Positions 1-8,018 of a stretch of DNA of 64,000 nt are shown here, piece after piece. The first letter of the stretch is position 1, and the number at the start of each line of letters is the position of its first letter. The stretch spans positions 7,590,227 through 7,654,226 of the forward strand of contig CM060478.1 of the NCBI GenBank assembly GCA_030544235.1, given 5' to 3'. Source of the stretch: Lepturacanthus savala (Eukaryota > Chordata > Actinopteri > Scombriformes > Trichiuridae). The notes beneath the pieces are model-generated. The model ran no database searches, had not been told where the DNA came from, and was given only the letters and a program-made list of their open reading frames with translations. Made by a program: the position numbers and the translations under genes.

Positions 1-198
1 CTGTGTTTTTTTTTCCGAGGCACCGTGCCGAACACTGCCCCTTCAGACCTCGGCACATAAGTTATTTACTGAAACTAAACCAATTTATCTGCGCCGTACT
101 ACTATAGTCAGCCAAAAACATGTTCACTTTGTTATTTACGTGAAGAGATAACATCATTTTTGCCAAACAGATATAAACTAGCAAGCAGAATTGCTCAC

Positions 199-409
199 CT
201 TTTAATATTAGGAAGAGGGCCTGGCTTTGCGTTTCTATCACCCAGATCAGCTTTGTCCTGGAGGATCATCCTGTGTTTGAGTTCCCTGAACCGCTGCAGC
301 TCGTCCCCGTCCACCGACTCGTCCTGCTCCTCCATGCTGGTCTCCAACAGCTCTGACAGCTGGAGCTTCTCCACCACGGGCAACTCTATCGATGAAACAA
401 CCATGGCAG
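199..409 (-). CDS. lrrc27: lrrc27 coding exon 6 (post-LRR acidic segment)
   Basis: The frame encodes VVEKLQLSELLETSMEEQDE, then DELQRFRELKHRM and PGPLPNIK, ending at a GTGAGC donor (198-193). It resembles the VEK-LSEL and RRFWKLRQE segments of mammalian LRRC27. Two acceptors, before 409 (CATCTTTGCAG) and before 385 (CATCGATAG), are both in the correct phase. They differ by eight residues (AAMVVSSI). The 409 form has the better pyrimidine tract. The next exon lies beyond the left edge. Confidence 0.78.
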
Positions 410-3400
410 CTGCAAAGATGGCGGCGAGGAAGCCAATACTGGCAACGGCCACCACTGTCTACAGCGACAGACTGCTGATAAGAACCGGTTGAATATCAAG
501 AATTGTCGCTAGAATACAAAGCGAGAATTTTCAAATGCAAGCAAAGCTTTAACAGCATTTTACAGATTCACATAATCCTAGTTAACCTGTTTAAATCCAA
601 AACCCCCTGATAGCAGCATAAGTTTTCTGCATATATTGCATTACAACACGAAATAAATTTGCTGTATGTGTATTAAAGCACAATGTAACTGTTACAGTTG
701 CAATCTATATCATCAATACAATAAGAAAATATAATATAATATATAGCGACTATTTAGATATTTAATTTAGATTTGAGCCGTTTGTGTGATTATTTAATCC
801 GTTATAACATCATACAGAATATAATTTTCATGTTCTATAATGGTCGTCAGTGTGATTTCAAGGATTTTATGGTTCAAATAATTCATCTTTGAACTCTTGT
901 CTTATTAATCATTGAAATTTGCATTGAAGAGAATTTTTGTTTGGTCTTGTTTGGTCTTGTTTTAAGTTTGAAATATCTGTAGTAAAACACAGTTATTCTA
1001 ACTATATTTGCTCTGTCACAGCAACATAAATTGACTCTGACACTTCTGTAGTTATTCACATGTTCTTTGATACCAGGTTTAAGTGCATAATCTTTGTGGT
1101 TGTAGAGATATTCCATATTTATTATCATTTACAGCAGGAAAACTGAAAAAATAGCCCTGCAGCTTAAGGGGTTAAAGCATTCCCTTCTAAACATAGATGA
1201 ATTGCTGTGTGAATATGCGTCTAGCAGGTTGTGATTCAATTAATTAAGTGTCTGAATGTAACTTTATCCACATGCTGGATTAATTAGATTGAAGAAGGTT
1301 AAACATTCCATGTTATCGCAGCTGAAAAAGGCTGGTGGCGATGTGCCACGGTGACTGATGTATATTCAATCCTGCTCAACTTCGTACTCTGAGACAATTA
1401 AATAAAAGTATTTCCCCCTGGAGAGCAAAAGCCCTACTGTCTTTGTTAATAACCTTGTAGGCAGGGAGATAAACGGTTTGATTGAAGGTTGGGTCTCTGC
1501 TCATTGTGCAGCAGCAGCAGCAGCAGCAGCAGACTGTCTCAGCCTTCTCACAGTGATTACCTACAGACGCTGCACAGTGACAGTCTCTCCGAGAGTTCCT
1601 GTTTAGAGCCCACAGGTTATCGATCATTTTCAGCTGGCTAAAAATACTACAGAGCCAGAACGGGGAAGAAGGGGGGGGGGGGGGGGGGGGGGAGTCAGCC
1701 GAGTGGCACGCGCCGTCTCCATGGGAACAGAAGTCACACCAGTGAAGTGGTACCAGGGCAAGGAGCTATTTTTGTGGCCCCGCCGTCCTATCTTTGACAA
1801 AAAAGAGCAGATGGCAGCGCGCATACTGATCACCTTGCAGCTGCCTCGCTCCGTGTCGAGGTGCCTTTGACTCACCTGGCGGGGTCTTCATCACGCTCAC
1901 TGGACGCTTGGCCAGGACGCTCCTCAGGTACTGGAGGATGCACTGGAGCCCCTGGTGCACGATCTCTTGTGGAGGGACGCGGATGGGGCAGTTCCGCAGG
2001 TTGAGGCCTTTGAGGCTAATCACGTTTCCTGGGAAAAAGTGAAAAAAAAAACATCAACAAATCCTTTATATAGCTCTGGAAAAATATAAGACCACTGCAA
2101 ACTTATCAGATTTTCTGATCTTACAGCTTATAGGTATGTGTTTGGGCTAAAGGAACATTTTTGTTCGAGTCTATAAACTACTGATAGCATTTCCCCCAAA
2201 TTCCAAATAAAAATATTATCCTTCAGAGGATTTATTTGCAGAAAATGACAAATAACATCACGTTTTCAGACCTTAATTAATGCAAAGAATTAAGATCACA
2301 GCTTTCATGCTCTCCACTATTCTTTACCATTGTTCTTAGGTGACTTTATTCCACTCCTGATACCTCTTTAAGCAGAATGAGGTGCACATGTGTTGGAATT
2401 TAACAGGCACTGGAAAGGAATGGCTGGAATACATGCAGAGATGCTGATTTCAGGGGAAAAAAAATGCAGTGTCTCTAATTTTTTTTTTCCAGAGCTGTAA
2501 ATATAGTTACGGGTTACACTTTTGGAATTTAGCTGACACTCTTATCCGGATTCATTTTACAATGATAATGTGCAACAGTCCTAACAGTTTAGTGGGGAAA
2601 GCTACACGATTTAAACCGTTTTCTGTGCGTTTCCTATTAATAAACGGCTGTTATTTATTGGCTGTCGCTCAGGTCTAAATGTGCTGGCAGTGAGGCTTAT
2701 TGAAAATGATGAAACAAAAAAAAAAAAAGACAGATTGCTATTTTCAGAAAGCAAAAGAGATATTTGCTCGCCAGCAGAGGTGTGAATGAAATCAACTCAC
2801 CCAGCTCTGGTGGGAGCTCTGAGATGGGATTCCCTTCCAGCAGTAAGGTTTTCAAACATCTGAATAAACAGAATTTCAGATTATTAGATGATAGTGAAGG
2901 GACAGAGACACATGCATGATCAAATTTAGGGAGCACATAGTACAAGACGTAAAAGCTGTAAACGATAGGCAGCAACGTCTATATTTGCTTTGAATCTCAT
3001 TAGTTATTCATTTGTTTTGCATTTATTTATAAATAAAAAGGTTGTACTGCCGTATCCCCTCCAATCAGCATACCTGTGCATGCCGATTTCAGTAGGGAGG
3101 GAGGTGATTTGGTTATTTCTGAGGTCCAACCACAGCAGACAGGGCAAGCTGGTGAACATCGAATCTGGGAGACTGCATATCTGATTACCTGCAAGATACA
3201 AATGCTGCAGACAAAACAAGGAGACAGTCAGACCTGATAGATAGAAGAATAATTCACACGGAGATATAAAAACGCACTGCCGGATGCACCGCAGATAAAA
3301 ACCACTGCAGCATCACTGTGGCTAGGTGGTCAAGGGTTTGACAAATGCAAAGTGACATCCCAGCTGACCTTTAGCGTGCTATTTTTCAAAACGCTTCCCG

Positions 3401-4548
3401 GAATATGTTCCAGCTTAGTTCTACTCAGACACATCTCTGATGGGGAAGATTGATTCGGCTCCTCCGGCTCAGCCTCCTCAGGCCGGACGCGGGGCGTCTG
3501 CGTTTCGACAGCAGTGCTCCCGAAGACAAAGCTTAGCTGCAGGTCAGGAACCTCCGCCTCCTCTTCTGGGGGAACATAGTGAAGAAGTGATGCTGAGATA
3601 TTCACTTTCCACAAAACCAGGACCTGGTTTCATTGTTCATATTTTGCAATGACTTCTTTTTTTTTCCAGCGTAAATGAAGTTAGTAGGCACATCATCACA
3701 TTTAAAAGACACGTTTGCCCCTTCAGAGAGAATTATTTTACAGTGAGAATTTAACATTAAACGCTGCTTGAAATGGAAATTGGAGAGTCTTTTATGACTT
3801 TTTTTTTTTTTCCTCTAGGGAAACAGATTATTTGAGGTTTGAACAGTTATAAGAGGGATTTCAATCAAGTCTCACATTTGATTGGACCACAAAGTGAAGA
3901 AAATTCGAGGAGCTTAGCATTGATATAACAGCCTGAATCTAAACTTCCATATAAAATTCATGCTAACATGCTGTCTCGTATGTTCAAACAGTTATGTGAG
4001 GTTGTTTTTGTGTCCTTTAAAAATAATACGTGAGGTGCATATATTATTTCCTGAGAAATATCACAGTATGCAAGACTTGACCATGGATGTACAATGCATT
4101 GCAGTAGTGACGATAAGAGCAATAACAGAAAATAGTATTTGGTGTAATATTTTTGAATTTAGGTAAAACTTTAGTTTGACACTGGTTACCATGGTTACAT
4201 TTACTGTTTTTTTTTGTTTTAAATAATAACAAGAAATTTGAATGGATGAAACAGGAAACATTAGGAATTAAGAGGAAAAAATGTTCATATTTATGGATTT
4301 TTTTTATCCATTTTGATTTATCCTAAATGAAATGCTCAAAAATACATAATAGTTTTTGATATATTTTTCATATATCAGGAGATAGCTACATAAGCTATTA
4401 ACAATGGGCACAAATTTTAAAACTGAAAATGTATTTTTAATTTCATGGAGCCTTTAACTTGCATTAATTCTTCTTCGCTGTCTAACGAGAATCTCACATT
4501 ACCATTATTAAATAACTAAACGAACTCACCTGTAAATTGAGTAAACAT
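199..4548 (-). CDS. lrrc27: lrrc27, leucine-rich repeat-containing protein 27, 5' part (six exons)
   Basis: Six minus-strand exons (4530-4548, 3369-3565, 3074-3204, 2801-2859, 1876-2028, 199-409 or 199-385) join in frame through GT-AG junctions with consistent phases. The joined product is about 256 residues and continues beyond the left edge. Residues 1-54 are acidic and rich in Pro, Glu and Ser. About five leucine-rich repeats of the LxxLxLxxNxIxxLP type follow (roughly 55-170), including HLYLAGNQICSLP, LDLRNNQITSLP, LLLEGNPISELP and LNLRNCPIRVPP. A charged segment (VVEKLQLSELLE, then ELQRFRELKHRM) then matches the post-LRR region of vertebrate LRRC27. The coiled-coil C-terminal half of the family is not in the window. 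Molecular function is poorly known; the LRRs suggest a binding or scaffold role. The identity rests on the LRR order, the post-LRR motif and the head-to-head position with stk32c. Confidence 0.85.
1508..1532. repeat. (GCA)8 microsatellite
   Basis: Eight perfect GCA units plus one base, within lrrc27 intron 5. On the transcribed strand this reads CTG/TGC repeats. Confidence 0.95.
1671..1692. repeat. poly-G tract (22 bases)
   Basis: An uninterrupted run of 22 G on the plus strand, which is C in the lrrc27 pre-mRNA. It could form a G-quadruplex, and its length may be unreliable in sequencing. Confidence 0.9.
1876..2028 (-). CDS. lrrc27: lrrc27 coding exon 5 (last LRR and cap)
   Basis: This 153-base exon follows CACTTTTTCCCAG and ends at a GTGAGT donor. 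It encodes NVISLKGLNLRNCPIRVPP and then a helical cap (EIVHQGLQCILQYLRSVLAK) typical of the end of the LRRC27 repeat block. It leaves one base for exon 6. Confidence 0.92.
2071..2499. mobile_element. Tc1/mariner-like non-autonomous element
   Basis: The left end (TAGCTCTGGAAAAATATAAG, then ACCACTGCA) and right end (TGCAGTGTCTCTAA, then a T run and CCAGAGCTGTA) are inverted matches about 430 bases apart next to TA. The subterminal sequence resembles a very common fish Tc1-type repeat whose full copies are about 1.5 kb with a transposase. This copy is internally deleted and has no open frame. It lies in lrrc27 intron 4 (2029-2800). Confidence 0.8.
2510..2575. repeat. ancient fish interspersed-repeat fragment
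   Basis: The sequence TTAGCTGACACTCTTATCC followed by TTTTACAATGA resembles the widespread fish motif with GCTTTTATCC and CGACTTACA. It is short and diverged, next to the Tc1-like element. The family was not assigned. Confidence 0.35.
2801..2859 (-). CDS. lrrc27: lrrc27 coding exon 4 (LRR 4)
   Basis: This 59-base exon encodes CLKTLLLEGNPISELPPEL. The acceptor is TTTATTCAG and the donor is consensus GTGAGT (2800-2795). Joined to exons 3 and 5 it gives an unbroken LRR register. Confidence 0.92.
3074..3204 (-). CDS. lrrc27: lrrc27 coding exon 3 (LRR 2-3)
   Basis: This 131-base exon starts at CAT after TTTTGTCTGCAG and ends CACAG before the GTATGC donor. It encodes two repeats (HLYLAGNQICSLPDSMF and LDLRNNQITSLPTEIG), keeping frame from exon 2 (phase 0) and leaving two bases of an Arg codon that exon 4 completes. 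Confidence 0.92.
3369..3565 (-). CDS. lrrc27: lrrc27 coding exon 2
   Basis: This exon follows a pyrimidine-rich acceptor (TTCCCCCAG) and is 197 bases, completing 66 codons (residues 7-72). It encodes an acidic Glu/Pro-rich leader and the first leucine-rich repeat (LSRTKLEHIPGSVLKNSTLK). The donor is GTCAGC, weaker than its neighbours. The open frame extends upstream of the acceptor but has no ATG before a TGA, which supports an upstream start exon. Confidence 0.85.
3566..4529 (-). other. lrrc27 intron 1
   Basis: AT-rich intron between the start exon and the first LRR exon. No exon-like open frame was found. It contains an imperfect X-box (4185-4198). Confidence 0.6.
4185..4198. promoter_or_regulatory. 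X-box-like sequence (imperfect)
   Basis: GTTACCATGGTTAC has one perfect RFX half-site (GTTACC), an AT spacer and a second half-site with one mismatch to RGYAAC. It lies in lrrc27 intron 1, about 420 bases from the perfect X-box. On its own the evidence is weak. Confidence 0.3.
4530..4548 (-). CDS. lrrc27: lrrc27 coding exon 1 (start codon)
   Basis: This 19-base exon reads ATG then five codons (MFTQFT) plus one base, followed by a consensus GTGAGT donor (4529-4524). The leftover base matches the phase needed by the strong acceptor before 3565. It was chosen because it supplies both an ATG and the right phase, with a promoter-like X-box 63 bases upstream. No in-frame stop was seen just upstream, so the mRNA start and any earlier ATG are unproven. 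Confidence 0.6.
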
Positions 4549-4610
4549 AGCTATTTTTAAACTATGGGCGTCACTTTGTAGTACAAGAAGTTAGGAAACG
4601 CTGCAAGTTG

Positions 4611-4636
4611 GACGTCGTAACCATGGCAACGACGTC
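4611..4636. promoter_or_regulatory. RFX X-box inside a 26-base GACGTC-flanked palindrome
   Basis: Positions 4617-4630 read GTAACCATGGCAAC, a full match to the X-box consensus GTNRCC-N0-3-RGYAAC with a two-base spacer. The flanks are GACGTC on both sides (4611-4616 and 4631-4636), so the 26 bases form an inverted repeat with only two mismatched pairs. GACGTC is the core of CRE/ATF sites. X-boxes bind RFX factors and typically lie within a few hundred bases of ciliary gene starts; this one is 63 bases upstream of the lrrc27 ATG. Confidence 0.75.
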
Positions 4637-4849
4637 AACACAAACTACGGCAAGCGTCCGCGCGCAAAAAAGGCGAACTGCGTCCATGGTTTTCTTGCGC
4701 AAAATTTCGTTTTCTTTTCACGACATGAAAAAAGCAACACATTATATTTTATTTGTTATCATAATGACTTATTTTACACTTTATAATGTGCACTGAGCAG
4801 CAACCGAGGGGTGTACAGGGCTATGTAACCATGCGACGACGTCCCTCAG

Positions 4850-4865
4850 CGGCGGCCATATTGTG
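4850..4865 (-). promoter_or_regulatory. YY1-like element, minus orientation
   Basis: Read on the minus strand, the site is CAATATGGCCGCCGCT, which resembles the AANATGGCNGC element where YY1 binds just downstream of TATA-less starts. It is a candidate lrrc27 transcription start or 5' UTR exon about 300 bases upstream of the proposed ATG. The ATG inside it opens only 12 codons before a TAG. Confidence 0.4.
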
Positions 4866-5312
4866 ACGGTCCAAAATAATCTATAACTGCAATAAAGTGA
4901 GAAATCTGCGAAATATACTCGCTGATATTTTTGACCGATTTCCAAACGTTTTGATTTGTTCCAGATGGTATTATCTTAGAAAATACACGTGATACTGGAT
5001 GAATGAATGCTTTGAAGTTGCAGATTTTCATTTAATTGTCATTGAAATGTAATTTATAGCAATAAAGCATTTCCACTTCATGGTATTTCTGTTTGTGTAT
5101 TTATAGCTATTACACTAAATATCTGCATAATATTACTTTTATATAAAAGTTCACATCGATTGTTATTATTAGAAATTATAAGTATCCAATTCACCTGCAT
5201 TTACGACGTTTATAACAAACCAAATAGTTTGAAACTCGGTTGAAAATTGAGCAAGTTATGGTTATTTAATACCATAGATATTATACGCTAAGTCAGCGAG
5301 CGGACCGACACA

Positions 5313-5323
5313 AGATGGCGGCC
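5313..5323 (+). promoter_or_regulatory. YY1-like AAGATGGCGGC element overlapping an ATG
   Basis: AAGATGGCGGC is a textbook YY1 promoter element that often overlaps the start codon of short-leader housekeeping genes. It sits at the start of the candidate small plus-strand gene. Confidence 0.55.
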
Positions 5324-7482
5324 GTGTGGAGACGCCGGCTCGTTGGGCAGAAACGTTGGGTGAGTCGACTAGTGTTCTATAGGCCAGATGTCTACGGCAG
5401 CAACAGGAGCGAACGAACTAGTGGAGAAAAAAGTGTTAAATCCCCTTTTTCTTCCCCTGTCGGTGAACCCGGCGCCACCCATCCATCTTTCTAATGAGAT
5501 TGCGGAGTAATTCCTGAGGTTCATTACGGTTTGGAGGGCAGCATTAGTCCCTTTCCGGTAAAGATAGATGGAAACCTGCAGTTTATACTGATGTTTCCCG
5601 GCTGCACCCACAGGCACTTGCAAAGAGTTGATGCATGACAGTCTGTGATACGGAGCTACGTCGACTACAGTCACTGGGCAGCTACTGACTGCCACACTAC
5701 TCTGAAGTATCAAGCTAGCTACAACAGTCCACTGTGGCTTCCGGTTGTAACTTTCAAAGTAAAGGTCTAACAACAGCAACATTAAGACACTACACAAAAG
5801 CTGAATTTATTTATTTTCTTCAATGAAAGCTTTCATTTACTTTTTTTTGTAAAAGCATGTGTTTAGCTATAGATTTCTATTTAACTGATGTAGGCCTGCG
5901 GTATATGCATAGACTGCATAGTATATATTTCCATTTCATTTTAAAATGCAGTTTATGCATTAGATGTGAGATGGCTGTTTAATCATTTCATTTTAAATGA
6001 TCTAACTATCAATTGGAAATTATAATTAGCTATGACATACATAGTTTAAACTGATAAACAATATGTAATGATTATATCATGTAATTGTTTCTTTGGATGT
6101 CATATTTCATCATCATTCTTTATCAGACACTGTTTCTATGGTCCCATGTACCACGTCACAGACCGTGTTTCACATTTGTATGAATGCATGCCCCTTATAG
6201 AAGTCACTTATACTGCCAGCTCGATGCCGCTGATCGATTTCACACTGTGGCGTGATCCAGGTCAAAAGACAGGTCAAGCAGTGGGAGGAGGAAGATGAGG
6301 AAGAGGTGGTGATCAAAGAAATTACAAGAGACAAGGAACGGGTACCATAATGAAACACAGCTATCTGTATATTGTGTGTGAGTGATCTAAATGAATGAAT
6401 TGGTTATTTCAATCAATGATTCTGTAAGTGAAATGTTTCTCTAAAGGTATTAGCATTGACATTTTATGTTATTTTAATGTTTCTGTTTATTTATTTAAAA
6501 CAGGGACAATACATATTAATGAACATATATTTGTAAATAGGCTAGATTTTAATATATGTGCCTTCAGGGACTAATTTCTATACTTAGTTCCCAATGGCAG
6601 GTTGATGGCGTCAACATGAGGATCAGAAAATAAAAGAAAATAATCAGAAAAATAATAAGAGCAATAAGATTTAAAAAGATTGGAGAGTTAGAAAAGAAAA
6701 GAATTATAAAAAACTAAAAGGAAGCAGTTGTGTGTTTGTGTGTCGTTGCCATTCATGATCAGGTCACCCTTGAAAAATAGATTCTTGAGCTCAGTGGGAC
6801 TAACCTGGCTAAATAAAGATTATTCATACAAAAGTTTGGGGTCACCCAGACAATGTTGTGTTCCATGAAATGTCCCGCTTTTATTTACCACCGTGAGTTG
6901 TAAAATGAATAGAAAATACAGTCAATACATTGACAAGGTTAGAAATAATGATTTGTATTTGAAATAATATTTTTTTCCTTCGGTTTTCTAGCTTCTCTAA
7001 CCAGCTGAACTGTTTTCAGCTGTGCTAACATGATTGCACAAGGGTTTTCTAATCACCCATTAACCTTCTGACACAATGAGCAAACACATTGATCCAATAG
7101 AACACTGGACTGATAGTTGCTGGAAATGGGCCTCTATACACCCATATAGATATTTCACCAAAAAACTACAAATTTGCAGCTAGAATAGTCATTTACCACA
7201 CTAGCAATGTATAGAGTGTATTTATGATTAGTTTAAAGTTATCTGCACTGAAAAAGTAGCGATTTTCTTTCAAAAATAAGGAAATTTCTATTTATCTATC
7301 CCCCCAAAATTTGAATGGCAGGGTAAATAAAATTAAATAAAAGATAATTAATCACTTCTATTCACTGCTATATTATTGAGTGTATGTTTAATTCAAATAA
7401 AATAAATAATTAAAACACTGCATACTTTAAGGCTTTTATTGTGTAGGCTGAACAGGGTGACTTCCGGTTTCGCTGCGGCTGA
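5315..7482 (+). CDS. candidate small gene, three phase-0 exons, 53-codon product
   Basis: Exon 1 (5315-5359) reads MAAVWRRRLVGQKRW and ends at a consensus GTGAGT donor. Exon 2 (6261-6341, or from 6273 with a second acceptor) encodes VKRQVKQWEEEDEEE then VVIKEITRDKER before a GTACCA donor. Exon 3 (7447-7482) follows TTTTATTGTGTAG and adds AEQGDFRFRCG and a TGA. All joints are phase 0 and the joined frame is open. The product has a basic N-terminus that could be a short mitochondrial or membrane-proximal leader, then an acidic, helix-prone middle. The family is not recognised, and a middle exon may have been missed. It could instead be the non-coding 5' end of an stk32c transcript. Confidence 0.35.
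6486..6820. repeat. fish interspersed repeat (non-LTR-tail type)
   Basis: The segment starts with CAGGGACAATACATATTAAT and ends with CAGTGGGACTAACCTGGCTA then AATAAAG. This arrangement occurs in many copies in fish genomes. No protein is encoded. The name of the family was not resolved. Confidence 0.55.
6826..7321. mobile_element. DNA-transposon-like repeat with inverted ends
   Basis: The left end (AAAAGTTTGGGGTCACCC) and degraded right end (CCCCCCAAAATTTGAATGG) are inverted relatives of the fish repeat that starts AAAGTTTGGGGTCAC. The centre lacks a transposase frame, so it is a deleted copy. It abuts the repeat ending at 6820. Confidence 0.65.
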
Positions 7483-7936
7483 CTCGACGCAGCTGCTCAC
7501 TCTGCCCGACAAGCAGAAGTCTGTGGGTTTGGCTGGCTACGGAAGACAACTGATCAACACAACAGTACCCAGTGATTATTCCAACTCTCCGCCGGTAACT
7601 AAACCGACCAAACCCGCCGTTTCACACGTCTTTTACCGGCCGCTCGGTTCCCGCTCTGCACGCGCCTCCTCCCGCTTCACAAAAGACTTTTAACTCGCAA
7701 CATTTCTCGGGGAAGGGGGGTGGGGGGAGAGAAGAGAGAGAATATTTACCGGATAAAATATATATATATATTTATTTAAATAAATAAAAACGAAATACCG
7801 GACACTACGTTTTTTTGTTTTTATTTTTGCGTGAAATGTTTGGTTCTCGCGACCGTTCTTTGAGGAGCATGTCCCAGACAGAAGTGTAGTTTCTCTTTTT
7901 TTTCCCCACGAGGCGAGGAATGCAATCTGAGCATCA
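7447..7936 (+). promoter_or_regulatory. CpG-rich stk32c promoter and leader region
   Basis: Positions about 7450-7690 are CpG-rich (CGCCGG, CCGGCCGC, GCACGCGCC) in AT-rich surroundings. An AT-rich stretch with TA repeats follows, then a leader up to the ATG at 7937. The exact start of transcription is not visible. The leader contains upstream start codons at 7836, 7869 and 7920. Confidence 0.5.
7836..7889 (+). other. upstream ORF in stk32c leader (17 codons)
   Basis: ATG at 7836 opens 17 codons to TAG at 7887. A second in-frame ATG (7869) has A at -3. It could lower initiation at stk32c if the mRNA starts upstream of it. Confidence 0.4.
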
Positions 7937-8018
7937 ATGTTTCACTGGAGCAAGTGGAAGAAGAGGATGGGAGCCAATAGTTCTTCAAAGAGACCAGTGT
8001 TCGACGAGAAGGAAGATG
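7920..8018 (+). other. overlapping upstream ORF (33 codons) ending at the first splice junction
   Basis: ATG at 7920 (G at -3, C at +4) opens a frame different from stk32c that overlaps its start codon. It runs 33 codons to the last base of exon 1. The first three bases of exon 2 (32394-32396) are TGA in this frame, so splicing closes the ORF exactly at the junction. Confidence 0.5.
7937..8018 (+). CDS. stk32c: stk32c coding exon 1
   Basis: 82 bases ending GAAGATG before a perfect GTAAGT donor, leaving one base of a Val codon. The first ATG has a weak context (T at -3, T at +4). A second in-frame ATG at 7967 has A at -3 and G at +4 and would start [10 protein letters not shown], an N-myristoylation type sequence also found at the start of STK32A. 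Confidence 0.9.

Larger units (their letters stand above)
410..1875 (-). other. lrrc27 intron 5
   Basis: This is AT-rich intron sequence with no credible coding exon on either strand. It holds a (GCA)8 run and a 22-base poly-G run. The poly-Cys open frame here is only the CAG repeat read in antisense. Confidence 0.7.
4549..5314. promoter_or_regulatory. divergent promoter region between lrrc27 and the plus-strand transcript
   Basis: This 766-base gap holds CpG-richer patches (about 4600-4690, 4820-4870 and 5280-5314) in AT-rich DNA. An X-box with GACGTC flanks lies near the lrrc27 start, and YY1-type elements face both ways. No TATA box is obvious, consistent with a CpG-type divergent promoter. 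The transcription start sites are inferred, not seen. Confidence 0.55.

Noticed and set aside
1376..1627. Open frame with eight consecutive Cys
   Set aside because: It is the (GCA)8 repeat read in antisense, in an lrrc27 intron.
4850..4865. Alternative lrrc27 start codon in the YY1-like element
   Set aside because: The frame closes after 12 codons with TAG and no consensus donor was seen before it.
5369..5797. 142-codon minus-strand open frame
   Set aside because: It begins beside the small-gene exon 1 on the other strand, has no recognisable family and no splice partner.
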